From Zelonia costaricensis (Eukaryota > Euglenozoa > Kinetoplastea > Trypanosomatida > Trypanosomatidae), in NCBI GenBank assembly GCA_030849075.1, contig JASAOO010002992.1, positions 1-16,269 of the forward strand: a DNA stretch of 16,269 bases. Reading direction: 5' to 3'. Below the pieces are notes generated by a model. The model was not told the origin of the DNA. It searched no databases and saw only the letters and a program-made list of their open reading frames with translations. Positions 9,049 through 16,269 of the stretch are shown piece after piece. Numbering within the stretch: position 1 is the first letter of the stretch; every line of letters starts with the position of its first letter. Made by a program: the position numbers and the translations under genes.

Positions 9049-9191
9049 TTTGTGTGTTGATGGCGAACGCTACAGCTCAGAGCAACTTGTACGCACAGCG
9101 CACGCGTCCTCCGGAAAAAAAACAAGATGACACCACCGAGGGCTGAATGGGAGAGGGGGTTGGTGAAAGTGAAAAGGGAGAAAATGTCATC

Positions 9192-9194
<3 letters not shown>

Positions 9195-9226
<32 letters not shown>
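9195..9226. repeat. (GT)16 microsatellite
   Basis: Sixteen perfect GT units, same orientation as the tract at 9023 and about 150 nt from it. Confidence 0.95.
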
Positions 9227-9227
<1 letters not shown>

Positions 9228-9560
9228 AAGCAAAGATGTGAGACGCTCAGACAGGCTGAATTCGAACTCGCACTCGGCCAAACACATTTCTATGCACTCT
9301 CGCTCGAGAACGGCCCATGGAGCGGTCAACCGCTCGCAGCACCAGCCGCGCTGCCATTGGTGCACTGGGTGCACGCTGCCTCGGCAAGTCCCCCATGCAG
9401 TGGAACAGCACCGATGGGGAGGGGAGCCGAGCGCCGTAGAAAGGACGCGCACCCATCTGCCCCTTCAGCTTTTACCGGAAAGTGATTAGAGAGAGACGGC
9501 CACACTGGCACACGCACACGCACACATGCGTCGGCGCGGAGCTCTCCGCGTTTGCTAACG

Positions 9561-9585
9561 TTTTTTTTTTGTTTGTTTGTTTTTT
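9561..9585. repeat. T10-(GTTT)n element
   Basis: Ten T, then GTTTGTTTG and six T. Similar T-run plus GTTT elements occur at 994-1011 and, without the long T run first, at 77-99. In the sense of the mRNAs these read as AAAC repeats next to poly-A. Confidence 0.8.
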
Positions 9586-9842
9586 CGCATTCGAGAGCGT
9601 CGCAGTGCGGTCACGGTGGTTGAAAGGAGAGAGGAAGCAAGAGTGGCGCACGCGACGGACACGACGAGGTGGGGAGGGAGGGGACAAACAAAGCCCAGCC
9701 TGGCGTCTTCTGTTGGTATTCGAACGGAGACATCGTACAGCCCCACCGCACTCGGACTCAAACACACACACGCACACGCACAGCGCGAAACGAGCAAGAG
9801 CAACACAGACGCGCACACAATCATAAACAGAGGATGTGGATC

Positions 9843-9912
9843 CTCCACCAGCCAACACGCGCACGTAGCGAGAGAGAGAGAGAGAGAAAAGGAGAAAAAA
9901 AGGGGTGTCTAG
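9843..9912 (-). promoter_or_regulatory. Long CT-repeat polypyrimidine tract inside the 8905-10680 gap
   Basis: The plus-strand (AG)n at 9870-9887 and the following A/G run read on the minus strand as CCCC-T(7)-CTCC-TTTT-(CT)8, about 35 nt of pure pyrimidine. An AG follows at 9844-9843. It lies over 900 nt upstream of the next start codon, so it may serve polyadenylation of the zinc-finger mRNA, a long alternative 5' UTR, or a separate non-coding transcript. Confidence 0.5.
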
Positions 9913-10556
9913 GGAAAACGTGAGTCGCTGCGACGCCGGCACCATCACATCCGCATGGCATCACAAAAACAAAATCGCACGCGCACGCGGACGGAGATGC
10001 ACAAGCCCACACGAGTCACCCTCACCGCGTCGCCAACGCTGACGCTCTAGGCAGACGCCACAAAACAAAAACTGGTGGCCATCGCCTGAGGAAGCGAGAG
10101 GGATGAAGTTGGCCAAGCCGCGATGCGGCAGTCCCTACGATGGCAGGGTAGCAAAAGCTCTATTTTAAAAAGGGGACTGTAGTAACATCGAGGGAGGCAG
10201 AGGCACGGCGTAGAGAGAGGGCGGGGCAGTTCTAAGTGCGCGACTCCGAGGCGTTGCGCGTTGAGGAACTCGCACGCAACGGTGGCGTCGACACAGGCGC
10301 CCCCTCCCTCGCCGCTTCCGCTGCACCTCGGTTGCACGCCTTGCGCGCAAACAGGCAGATGCTGTTAAGACAGCAGTGCAGAACCGGGCCAGAGAATACA
10401 AACTACAAGAAGTGCGGCAAGTGCACGTGGAAGTGCGCCAAAGAGAAAGCACACCGCTCGAAGGAGGGTGGGGGGGATTAACGCGCAGAAGGAGCAGAAG
10501 GGTGAACCCAGCAATAAAACAAAGCTGAGCGCTTTGCCTTGCAGCCCTCCCATGTG

Positions 10557-10576
10557 CACACACACACACACACACA
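10557..10576. repeat. (CA)10 microsatellite
   Basis: Ten CA units about 105 nt past the stop of the zinc-finger gene. The mRNA sense is (TG)10, opposite to the repeat after the mitochondrial protein gene. Confidence 0.95.
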
Positions 10577-10680
10577 AATGCAGATCACCACGGGCACAAG
10601 AGAATGCAAGGCCGCCCGCTTCACATTACCTGCGCGACACGGCCCCCTCCCTTCTCTTGTTATCAGCTTCCCGCCGGCCT

Positions 10681-13600
10681 CTACGCGCGGAAGAACGGGG
10701 ACTGCACGCGCGTGCGCGTGCCGGCAGCTGGGGCTGAGAAGTCGCCATCCTCATTGCCATCCCGCACCACGCTGGCGCCCTGGGTGCCGTTGGAGCCGTG
10801 TGGCGCCGCCTTCACGGGCACCACCACCAGCGGCTCTGTCGCGCTGCAGACGCGATGGGAGATGGACTGGATGCGCTTGGCCGCGTCAGAGGGCGCCTCC
10901 GCCACCGCCTCCTCCACTGGCTCGGCTGTCGCGGCGCGGTCGAAGTGGGGCCCGAGGCAGCGGCTCACCGGCACCCCCGCGTCCTCCTCCAGCTCCACTT
11001 CCCGACCCTCTGCGTTGCGGCGCCAGCCATCGCTGGGGGCCGGCGAGTCAATGAACCTGCGCGGCACGAGGGCGAAGACGTCGTCGGGGTTGGCACGCGG
11101 CGCCGCACTCGCAACCGCCTTCGCCGAAGTCGCCATCGCACCAGCGGCAGCATTGGAAGGTGCACCACCCACACCGCCACGGGCGTAGAAGACGATCTCG
11201 TGCTCCACCTGCCCGTCCGTGGGATCGTCACCCAGGCTCGGACGCCCAGCGGGCACCCTCCACGTGTATGGCCCATTCTCATCACGGCCCTCCACCGCCG
11301 CGGCCGCAGCCGCCACCACGCCGGCAGCCCAAACCGCCTGCTCCTCCGTCGTCGCAAAGTCCGCGCCCGGCAGCTCCGCATCGCGGCCAAGTGGGTGGCG
11401 GTGCGGCGTGCTGCCCCCAAACGTGAAGGTGTCCTTGTGAATCGACTGGTTCGTCGGGGTGTGCACCCCATCGCTCTCCACCACCGGCGTGCCAGTGCGC
11501 ACCGACGCGGACCCCTCCATGTGTGTAGCGCGCGCGTTGGCTGGCGCCGGCGGACTGGCGACGCGCGACGCCGGTGCCGTGCGGGTGCCGGGTAGCGGTG
11601 CGGGGAAGGGCGGGGGGATGGGCAGCGGGTGGTGGCCCAGCATGACCCGCGCCGCGGCCGCCGCCGCCGCAGCCTCCTGTCGGTCCAGCCCGTGGTTGAG
11701 CCAGTAGATCTTGTGGACCTCCGGCGGGCACGGGGAGGGCAGCCGGTGCACGCCACCGCACTCCGTCTGCGCCATGCAGGAGCCGCGAATCCAGTTGAGG
11801 CACAGGTTGCGCGGCACACTCGCGTACACGCAGCTCGTCGCGTTGCGGCAGCCGCCGTACCAGCGCAGGCAGGGGTGGACGTCGTCGCTGAAGGGGCGGT
11901 TCTCAGGGCGCATCCGGCCCCGCTGCGAGGGCGTCGACGCCACGCCTGGTTGCTGCGCGGCCGCACGCTGTGGCCCTGCGGTGAGGGTGGTCGTGTCGTC
12001 CGCGTCCTCCTCCTCCCCGTCGGCCCCCGCACCAGTGAAGATGCAGCGCGCAACGACGTGCTCGTGCGGCTCGCCCGGGAGGGGCGGCTGCTTGGACTTG
12101 GGCAGAGGCACCGCCACGCTGCCGCGGCGCGCGTCTGCCTTCTCGCTCGCCGCCTGCGACGCCTCCGCTGCCGCAGCGGCCGATGCCACCGCCGCCGCCG
12201 CCGCGTCGCTCGGGCTGCCGGCCTTGGCGCCGCTGTGATGCACGTGATCGCCGTGGTCGTGGCGGAACGAGAAGAAGTGCGCCTTGGAGTGGATGAAGCT
12301 GGAGGCGTCGGTGTTGCAGCTCGCCAGCTCCAGAAGAATCTGCACGAGCTCCTCTTTGCCCGCCTGCAACAGCTGCTTCTCCAGCGCCACACCAGAGAGT
12401 CCGCTGCAGCTGGCCGAGTTGGTTGACGCCGCCGTCGCAGCACCGCCGCCGCTTGCGAAGGACGCGCACGTGCCCAGGGGACCGGCAGACCCCGCCGCCG
12501 CCCACGTGGCGATGGGCGTGGCGAGGACGGACGGGCAAGGCATGGCACTGCCGCCGGCACCGCCGCCGCAACTCGCCGGGCCGCCGCGGCCGTCGTGGAG
12601 GTGCCCCGCGTGTGGCGTCGCCGTCAGCTGCTTCGGCTGCGGGTGCTGCCTCTGAAGGCGGGGCGGCGCAAACACGTCGTACGCCGCGGGGACCCCACTC
12701 GTGCCCAGGCGCACCCGCATCAAGCTGCCGTAGCCCGCACCGCGCGGAGCGTCTGAGGTGAAGAGGTCGGACATTAAGCCGCCATCCCGGGCGTCCCGGC
12801 ACGGGCGCGGTGACGACGCCAGCGTTGCGGAGGCGGAGGCGGGCGGCGAGGAGGCGTAGATGCCGCTCACGTGAGGCTCCACCTCGTCCGGCGACCTCAC
12901 CAGCGCCGCGGCCGCGGCACCGCCGTGACTGCTGCCAGTGCTGTGGCCACGCCGCTGCCCGGTGCCGCCGCTCCGTGGCGGCTGCGGCTGCGGAGCCCCC
13001 ATCACGCTGCGCGACGGCGTCAGGTCGCCCGGAGAGCCGGAGAGGCGCGTCGTGTCCGCTGGAGAAACCGCGCAGCACGGCGAAACGGCAAAGGTGGCCG
13101 CAAGCGCGCGGTCGCCCGTTTCGGGGGAGAGGGCGTGCACCTGTCGGTACGCGATCGTGTGCGGCGGTGCCGTCGCCTTGGCAGCGGAGGTGGCGCTGGT
13201 GGACGACGGCAGCGGTGGCGTCCCGAGCGCGCCGGACTTGTGCGCCGCAGCGTTTGCCGCGTGCTCCGCAGTCGCCGACGCCTCGCTGGCGCGCTGGAAG
13301 AAGGCCGAGGCTGCGCAGGCGGCGGGGACGGCGTGCGGGGTGGAGGCAGAGGCAGCGCGCGGCGGGCTGCTCGTGGAGCGCGTGGCGCCGCGGTGCGAGG
13401 GCTCCTCGTGCTGCGTCGACTGTGACACGGCGTCGATGTCGTGCGGCTCCATCGGCGCCGGCGCCGTAAAGCGGGTCGCAGTGCACTTCTTCGGCACCGG
13501 CCTGGCGGAGGGCGCGTCGGTCGATGCCCCGGCAGCGGACACCGCGCCCCCCGTCCACGGCGAGGACGCGTGCGAGGCCGCAGACGGCACCGGCGACGTC

Positions 13601-13932
13601 GCCGCAGTCACCGGCGCCGTCCGCCGCGAGCTGCGCGAGAGCGGCGGGTGTACGGCGACGGCTGTGGAACGCGGGGCGGCGCCAGCAGTCGCCGCGTTGA
13701 CCTCGGCGGGTGCAGTTGAGTGCCTCGCTGACGCCCGTTCCGCTGCGTCGTGCGCCTTGCCGCGCAGCACGGCATCCGCCCACCGGCTGGAGGGGCCCTT
13801 AACGGTGTCGGCGCTCTCCGCCATCCCGCTCGGCAGGCGCACGACGGAGGGGCACGCGGCGGTGTCTTCGGTGTTGGGCCGCTGCAAGCGTTGCGTCGGC
13901 TCAGGCACGCCCGGCGAGTTGTGGCGCATCAT
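10681..13932 (-). CDS. CCCH-type zinc-finger protein (ZC3H family), 1083 residues
   Basis: Probable cytoplasmic mRNA-binding regulator; CCCH proteins are the main class of post-transcriptional regulators in trypanosomatids. One classical finger is clear: C711-x7-C719-x5-C725-x3-H729 (NWIRGSC, ECGGVH). Just before it is a related unit, C688-x6-C695-x5-C701, where the expected His position is Ser705. Residues 1-385 and most of 570-680 are low-complexity Ala/Ser/Pro/Thr, probably disordered. Ordered-looking islands are 387-426 (MSDLFTSDAP, YDVFAPPRL), a helical segment at 526-554 (EELVQILLELASC, then FIHSKAHFF), a His-rich stretch at 548-566, and the C-terminal third (VEHEIVFYARG, VFALVPRRFIDSP). 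The first two codons are both ATG; M38 is the next in-frame choice. No upstream ATG occurs in the roughly 240 nt to the best splice site. I cannot name the orthologue; a member of the T. brucei ZC3H series is likely. Confidence 0.93.
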   Translation of the reverse strand: MMRHNSPGVPEPTQRLQRPNTEDTAACPSVVRLPSGMAESADTVKGPSSRWADAVLRGKAHDAAERASARHSTAPAEVNAATAGAAPRSTAVAVHPPLSRSSRRTAPVTAATSPVPSAASHASSPWTGGAVSAAGASTDAPSARPVPKKCTATRFTAPAPMEPHDIDAVSQSTQHEEPSHRGATRSTSSPPRAASASTPHAVPAACAASAFFQRASEASATAEHAANAAAHKSGALGTPPLPSSTSATSAAKATAPPHTIAYRQVHALSPETGDRALAATFAVSPCCAVSPADTTRLSGSPGDLTPSRSVMGAPQPQPPRSGGTGQRRGHSTGSSHGGAAAAALVRSPDEVEPHVSGIYASSPPASASATLASSPRPCRDARDGGLMSDLFTSDAPRGAGYGSLMRVRLGTSGVPAAYDVFAPPRLQRQHPQPKQLTATPHAGHLHDGRGGPASCGGGAGGSAMPCPSVLATPIATWAAAGSAGPLGTCASFASGGGAATAASTNSASCSGLSGVALEKQLLQAGKEELVQILLELASCNTDASSFIHSKAHFFSFRHDHGDHVHHSGAKAGSPSDAAAAAVASAAAAAEASQAASEKADARRGSVAVPLPKSKQPPLPGEPHEHVVARCIFTGAGADGEEEDADDTTTLTAGPQRAAAQQPGVASTPSQRGRMRPENRPFSDDVHPCLRWYGGCRNATSCVYASVPRNLCLNWIRGSCMAQTECGGVHRLPSPCPPEVHKIYWLNHGLDRQEAAAAAAAARVMLGHHPLPIPPPFPAPLPGTRTAPASRVASPPAPANARATHMEGSASVRTGTPVVESDGVHTPTNQSIHKDTFTFGGSTPHRHPLGRDAELPGADFATTEEQAVWAAGVVAAAAAAVEGRDENGPYTWRVPAGRPSLGDDPTDGQVEHEIVFYARGGVGGAPSNAAAGAMATSAKAVASAAPRANPDDVFALVPRRFIDSPAPSDGWRRNAEGREVELEEDAGVPVSRCLGPHFDRAATAEPVEEAVAEAPSDAAKRIQSISHRVCSATEPLVVVPVKAAPHGSNGTQGASVVRDGNEDGDFSAPAAGTRTRVQSPFFRA
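11745..11802 (-). other. Second zinc-finger unit, intact CX7CX5CX3H
   Basis: Residues 711-729: Cys711, Cys719, Cys725 and His729 with standard CCCH spacing and a Trp/Ile-Arg-Gly core. This is the strongest functional signature in the protein and the basis of the family call. Confidence 0.9.
11844..11871 (-). other. First zinc-finger unit, CCC without the fourth His ligand
   Basis: Codons for residues 688-697 and onward encode C-x6-C-x5-C. The residue three further on (Ser705, just downstream) occupies the usual His position. The unit runs straight into the intact finger at 711-729. The spacing and aromatic/Gly content (LRWYGG) match the intact finger (LNWIRGS), so this is a paired finger that has lost or replaced a ligand rather than a chance cluster of Cys. 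Confidence 0.7.
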
Positions 13933-14171
13933 GGCAAAGCAGAGGGGAGGAGCAACCGACTGAAGTGAGTCGACGTCCGCGCGCTGTCAGCGGTGGCAGA
14001 GAGAGCACAAATAAGATGATGCGCACCGCACGCAGCGTGGGCGGCTCTCAACGCGCCGTGTTCGTGGCTGACGGAGAAGCGGCACAGGACCGCCACGCAG
14101 TGCTGCGTTCTAGCTGGAAACTTCTCTTGCTCTCCGTGTGGTGATGGGCAGATGAGCGGCTCCTCCTTCGT

Positions 14172-14222
14172 CTATTGAAAAGCCCACGCAAGAAAAGAAT
14201 AGCAAAGAGAGAAACGCAGCAG
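14172..14222 (-). promoter_or_regulatory. Polypyrimidine tract and splice acceptor of the zinc-finger gene
   Basis: On the minus strand a roughly 40-nt run (TTTCTCTCTTTGC, then TTCTTTTCTTGC) ends in AATAG at 14173-14172. It gives a 5' UTR near 240 nt with no ATG before 13932. A weaker pyrimidine run with CAG at 13985-13984 would give about 50 nt. Confidence 0.55.
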
Positions 14223-14320
14223 CAACGTGTGGCCCTCGCCCTCGTTGCCTGGCACGTGGCGCCGCCGCTGCGTCAGGGTGAGCTAGGAGCACCCACACCA
14301 ACTTCGCTTGTGTCCGGCAC

Positions 14321-14375
14321 GCTTCCTTCTTCACCTCTCTTTTTCTTTTCTCGTCTGCTCCTGCGCCTGTCAAAG
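14321..14375 (+). promoter_or_regulatory. Plus-sense polypyrimidine tract with AG
   Basis: CTTCCTTCTTCACC and CTCTTTTTCTTTTCTCGTC on the plus strand are followed by AG at 14374-14375. A second plus-sense C/T run follows at about 14398-14418. This is opposite in sense to the genes in the window and suggests plus-strand RNA processing to the right of the zinc-finger gene, although no plus-strand gene is visible. Confidence 0.35.
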
Positions 14376-15519
14376 CTGCGAGCGCGCAGTTGGGAGCTTC
14401 CTTTTGCTCTCTTTCTTGGACCCTATGACCTAGTCGGTTTCGAAGGGGAGAGCGAATGAGCGGCTGTCAGTTTGTGTGTGCGTGTGTGCGTGTATCTGTG
14501 TGTGGGTGTGTCTATGTTTGTGTATCTCTCGGAGGAAAAGTGGAAGAGCTGGGTGGTTACCCTCCGAGAGAGAAGAGGAAAGCAAACGAAAAGAAGAGGA
14601 GGCTAGAGAAGACGGCTGGAAAACCACAACGACAACACAAAAAGCGCCAGATGTCCAGCGAGGCGCGGTGTCTGTGTAAAAGTCAGTGCTCGACGAGCTA
14701 CGCAAGCACGTCTGCTTTCACAGATGTGTCTGTGTCTCTGTGTGTGTATGTGCGCGTGTGTGTCTGTGCCGTTGAGCGGCGCGCTTACTCGAGCGCTCCT
14801 TCCCAGACAATAGTAGACGGCTTGTTTTTTGTGCGAGAAGGCGAGGTGTAGAGGCGGCGTTGGCGTCGAGTCGCAAATGATGGCGTCACAGCACCGAGTT
14901 GACGCGCAGTTGAAGTCTGATTTTGGGTGTGTGTGTGACTGAATGTATGTATGTGTGTGTGTATGCGTGTATGCTGACGTGTCTATCAAAGCGGCGTTTG
15001 TGTGCCTTTTTTTCTTGTGTGTGTGTGTTTACCTGTGTGTGAACGCAAATGACCGCGCACACGCACACGCCACAGAATCAGCGCCGTCAGAAGTGGTGGA
15101 AGAAACAAAGGCGTCTTGTAGATGGTGATGGAGAGGATCGAATGGAAACGAAACGTGCTGTGCTTCAACGAAGCGTGATTTAAGAAAAGTACGCGAGCGA
15201 GGAAGAGAGGGAGACAATGCGAGGAAGTGCGCACGAGGCAGCTGCCGCGAAAGCACGTCTGACTTCTTCTTGGAGTTGGTTGCAGGTTCGAGACGGCGGC
15301 AAGTTCGTCGGTGTGGGGAGCACGCGGCGCAGGGGGGAGGGGGAGGGGAGGCACAAGATGCAACGAGCGGAGAAATCGTGTAAGGGAGGAGGTGAAGTGG
15401 GCAAGGGAGAGAGAGGCGAGTGATTGAAAACAGGTGGATGAGTGGGGAGGGCCACGGCACCGCAGTGATGCAACGCGCTTCGTTTCTCTCTAGAGTGCCC
15501 TTCTGAAGCGCGGTGCGTC

Positions 15520-15533
15520 GGGGGGGGGGGGGG
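15520..15533. repeat. G14 homopolymer
   Basis: Fourteen consecutive G. Its exact length is likely uncertain, as for the G9 runs at 15838-15846 and 15890-15898. Confidence 0.85.
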
Positions 15534-15923
15534 AGGCTACATGGCGTCTATTGCGTGCGCCTCAGTGCGTCAATGAGGTTGATTTGAGAAGAGCGCAGAG
15601 ACACGCCAGCGTCGTGATCGCTGGCTCTCTCTCTCTCTGTTTCTTCTCGCACGATCGTGTGCGTTGCGGTAGATGGAGCGGCGTGGGACGTACGTCACGG
15701 TCGTCCCCTGCCCAGCACCTCCGATGCACGACGAGTGCAGACGACTCGGACACGCTTCTCGGTCGTGTCGCAGCACCGTCCCTTCATCCGTTTTTTGTTT
15801 TTTGTACCCTTCATGTCCGTCGCCGTGGCGCTGTCGCGGGGGGGGGAGGGAGGCGGCTTGCACATGTGCGGGGGTGCATGAAGCGAGAAGGGGGGGGGCA
15901 CGAGAAAACTGGAGTGTTGTTGC

Positions 15924-15985
15924 AGACGGTTGTGGTGAGCCGAGGAGAGCAAGAGTGCCACAGCCGAACTCTTCTCTTCTCCGGC
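15924..15985. repeat. 62-bp direct repeat, copy 1
   Basis: Begins AGACGGTTGTGGTGAGCCG and ends TTCTCTTCTCCGGC. It is identical by base-by-base reading to 15987-16048, with only the ambiguous base at 15986 between the copies. Confidence 0.95.
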
Positions 15986-15986
15986 N
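15986..15986. other. Single ambiguous base (N), probable contig join
   Basis: The only N in the window, exactly between the two copies of the 62-bp repeat. This is the pattern left when two overlapping contigs are joined end to end without merging the overlap. Confidence 0.9.
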
Positions 15987-16048
15987 AGACGGTTGTGGTG
16001 AGCCGAGGAGAGCAAGAGTGCCACAGCCGAACTCTTCTCTTCTCCGGC
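15987..16048. repeat. 62-bp direct repeat, copy 2
   Basis: Perfect second copy of 15924-15985, followed by unique sequence (ACCCTGCACCCGG). Confidence 0.95.
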
Positions 16049-16210
16049 ACCCTGCACCCGGCAACCCCACTGGCATCGACTTCACGGCCGTAATCTCGCA
16101 CCTTCCCACACACACACACCCTTTCCCTCAATCTCAATCCTCTGCGCCGCGCCTCACCTTTCCACAAGGCACCCGATCATGGACAAGAAATGCCTCACGC
16201 GGACAGACAT

Positions 16211-16211
<1 letters not shown>

Positions 16212-16239
<28 letters not shown>
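16212..16239. repeat. (CA)14 microsatellite
   Basis: Fourteen CA units near the right edge, following a plus-strand pyrimidine-rich stretch (about 16098-16165). Confidence 0.95.
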
Positions 16240-16243
<4 letters not shown>

Positions 16244-16269
16244 TAAACGCACGCACAAACGCCACGGTC

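Larger units (their letters stand above)
8905..10680. other. Non-coding gap between the zinc-finger gene and the mitochondrial protein gene
   Basis: Contains two TG microsatellites, a T10-(GTTT)n element at 9561-9585, CA-rich patches near 9762-9782 and 10557-10576, and the CT tract at 9843-9912. Stretches 9240-9480 and 10060-10440 are more complex in sequence but carry no recognisable protein or RNA gene. A diverged SIDER-type retroposon cannot be excluded by eye. Confidence 0.7.
13933..16269. other. Gene-free 2.3 kb region, possible strand-switch region edge
   Basis: No frame on either strand looks protein-coding. Contents: the 5' UTR of the zinc-finger gene to about 14172; plus-sense pyrimidine runs at 14321-14418; GT-rich blocks at 14468-14526 and 14725-15060; purine-rich blocks near 14533-14640 and 15180-15425; G runs at 15520-15533, 15838-15846 and 15890-15898; and pyrimidine runs on the plus strand from 15481 onward. 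Mixed polarity separates it from the two internal gaps. Confidence 0.6.

Noticed and set aside
8970..9452. 160-codon minus-strand frame upstream of the mitochondrial protein gene
   Set aside because: Contains two His-Thr runs from microsatellites and no domain. The part between them (ERECIEMCLAECEFEF) looks protein-like but cannot stand alone without conservation data.
9240..9480. Possible SIDER retroposon remnant
   Set aside because: Complex sequence in a 3' UTR position is suggestive, but I cannot confirm the family signature or an A-rich end by eye.
11903..13783. 626-codon minus-strand frame and the 531-codon frame at 10965-12560
   Set aside because: Alternative frames inside the zinc-finger gene. 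They are Arg/Ala-rich, and only the 1083-codon frame carries CCCH spacing.
14876..14921. C/D-snoRNA-like ATGATGG ... CTGA
   Set aside because: The C box is imperfect, the closing stem is only about four pairs, and no second guide element is clear.

Overview
The window reads as nuclear DNA of a trypanosomatid, most likely Leishmania or a close relative. It is GC-rich, with long intron-less reading frames rich in Ala/Ser/Pro. All well-supported genes lie on one strand. They are separated by 1.5-1.8 kb non-coding gaps full of (TG)n/(CA)n microsatellites, homopolymer runs and long polypyrimidine tracts followed by AG, the usual trans-splicing landscape. There is no bacterial-type operon, RBS or promoter.

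All three confident genes are on the minus strand, so transcription runs from right to left, consistent with one polycistronic unit. (1) 10681-13932 encodes a 1083-residue CCCH zinc-finger protein, probably an mRNA-binding regulator. (2) 7426-8904 encodes a 492-residue protein with a mitochondrial presequence and a SAP-like helical motif. Its C-terminal half resembles the guide-RNA-binding GAP/RESC1-RESC2 family of the kinetoplast RNA-editing machinery; I hold that family call at moderate confidence. (3) 1066-5937 encodes a 1623-residue protein I do not recognise, with a few stretches that look like beta-propeller blades. The three do not form a pathway. In trypanosomatids, co-transcribed neighbours are usually functionally unrelated and are controlled after transcription, through UTRs.

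Regions in order: 1-1065 holds the 3' UTR of gene 3 and, at 116-192, a strong splice signal for a further minus-strand gene just outside the window. 5938-7425 and 8905-10680 are intergenic. 13933-16269 is a 2.3 kb gene-free stretch rich in GT, poly-G and polypyrimidine runs of both orientations. It may be the edge of a divergent strand-switch region. It also contains a 62-bp perfect repeat on either side of a single N, which looks like an assembly seam.

I see no rRNA, tRNA, CRISPR array, insertion sequence or defence-type system. The observations best worth checking are the assembly seam, the zinc finger lacking its histidine, the overlapping upstream ORF in front of the 1623-residue gene, and the possible strand-switch region.
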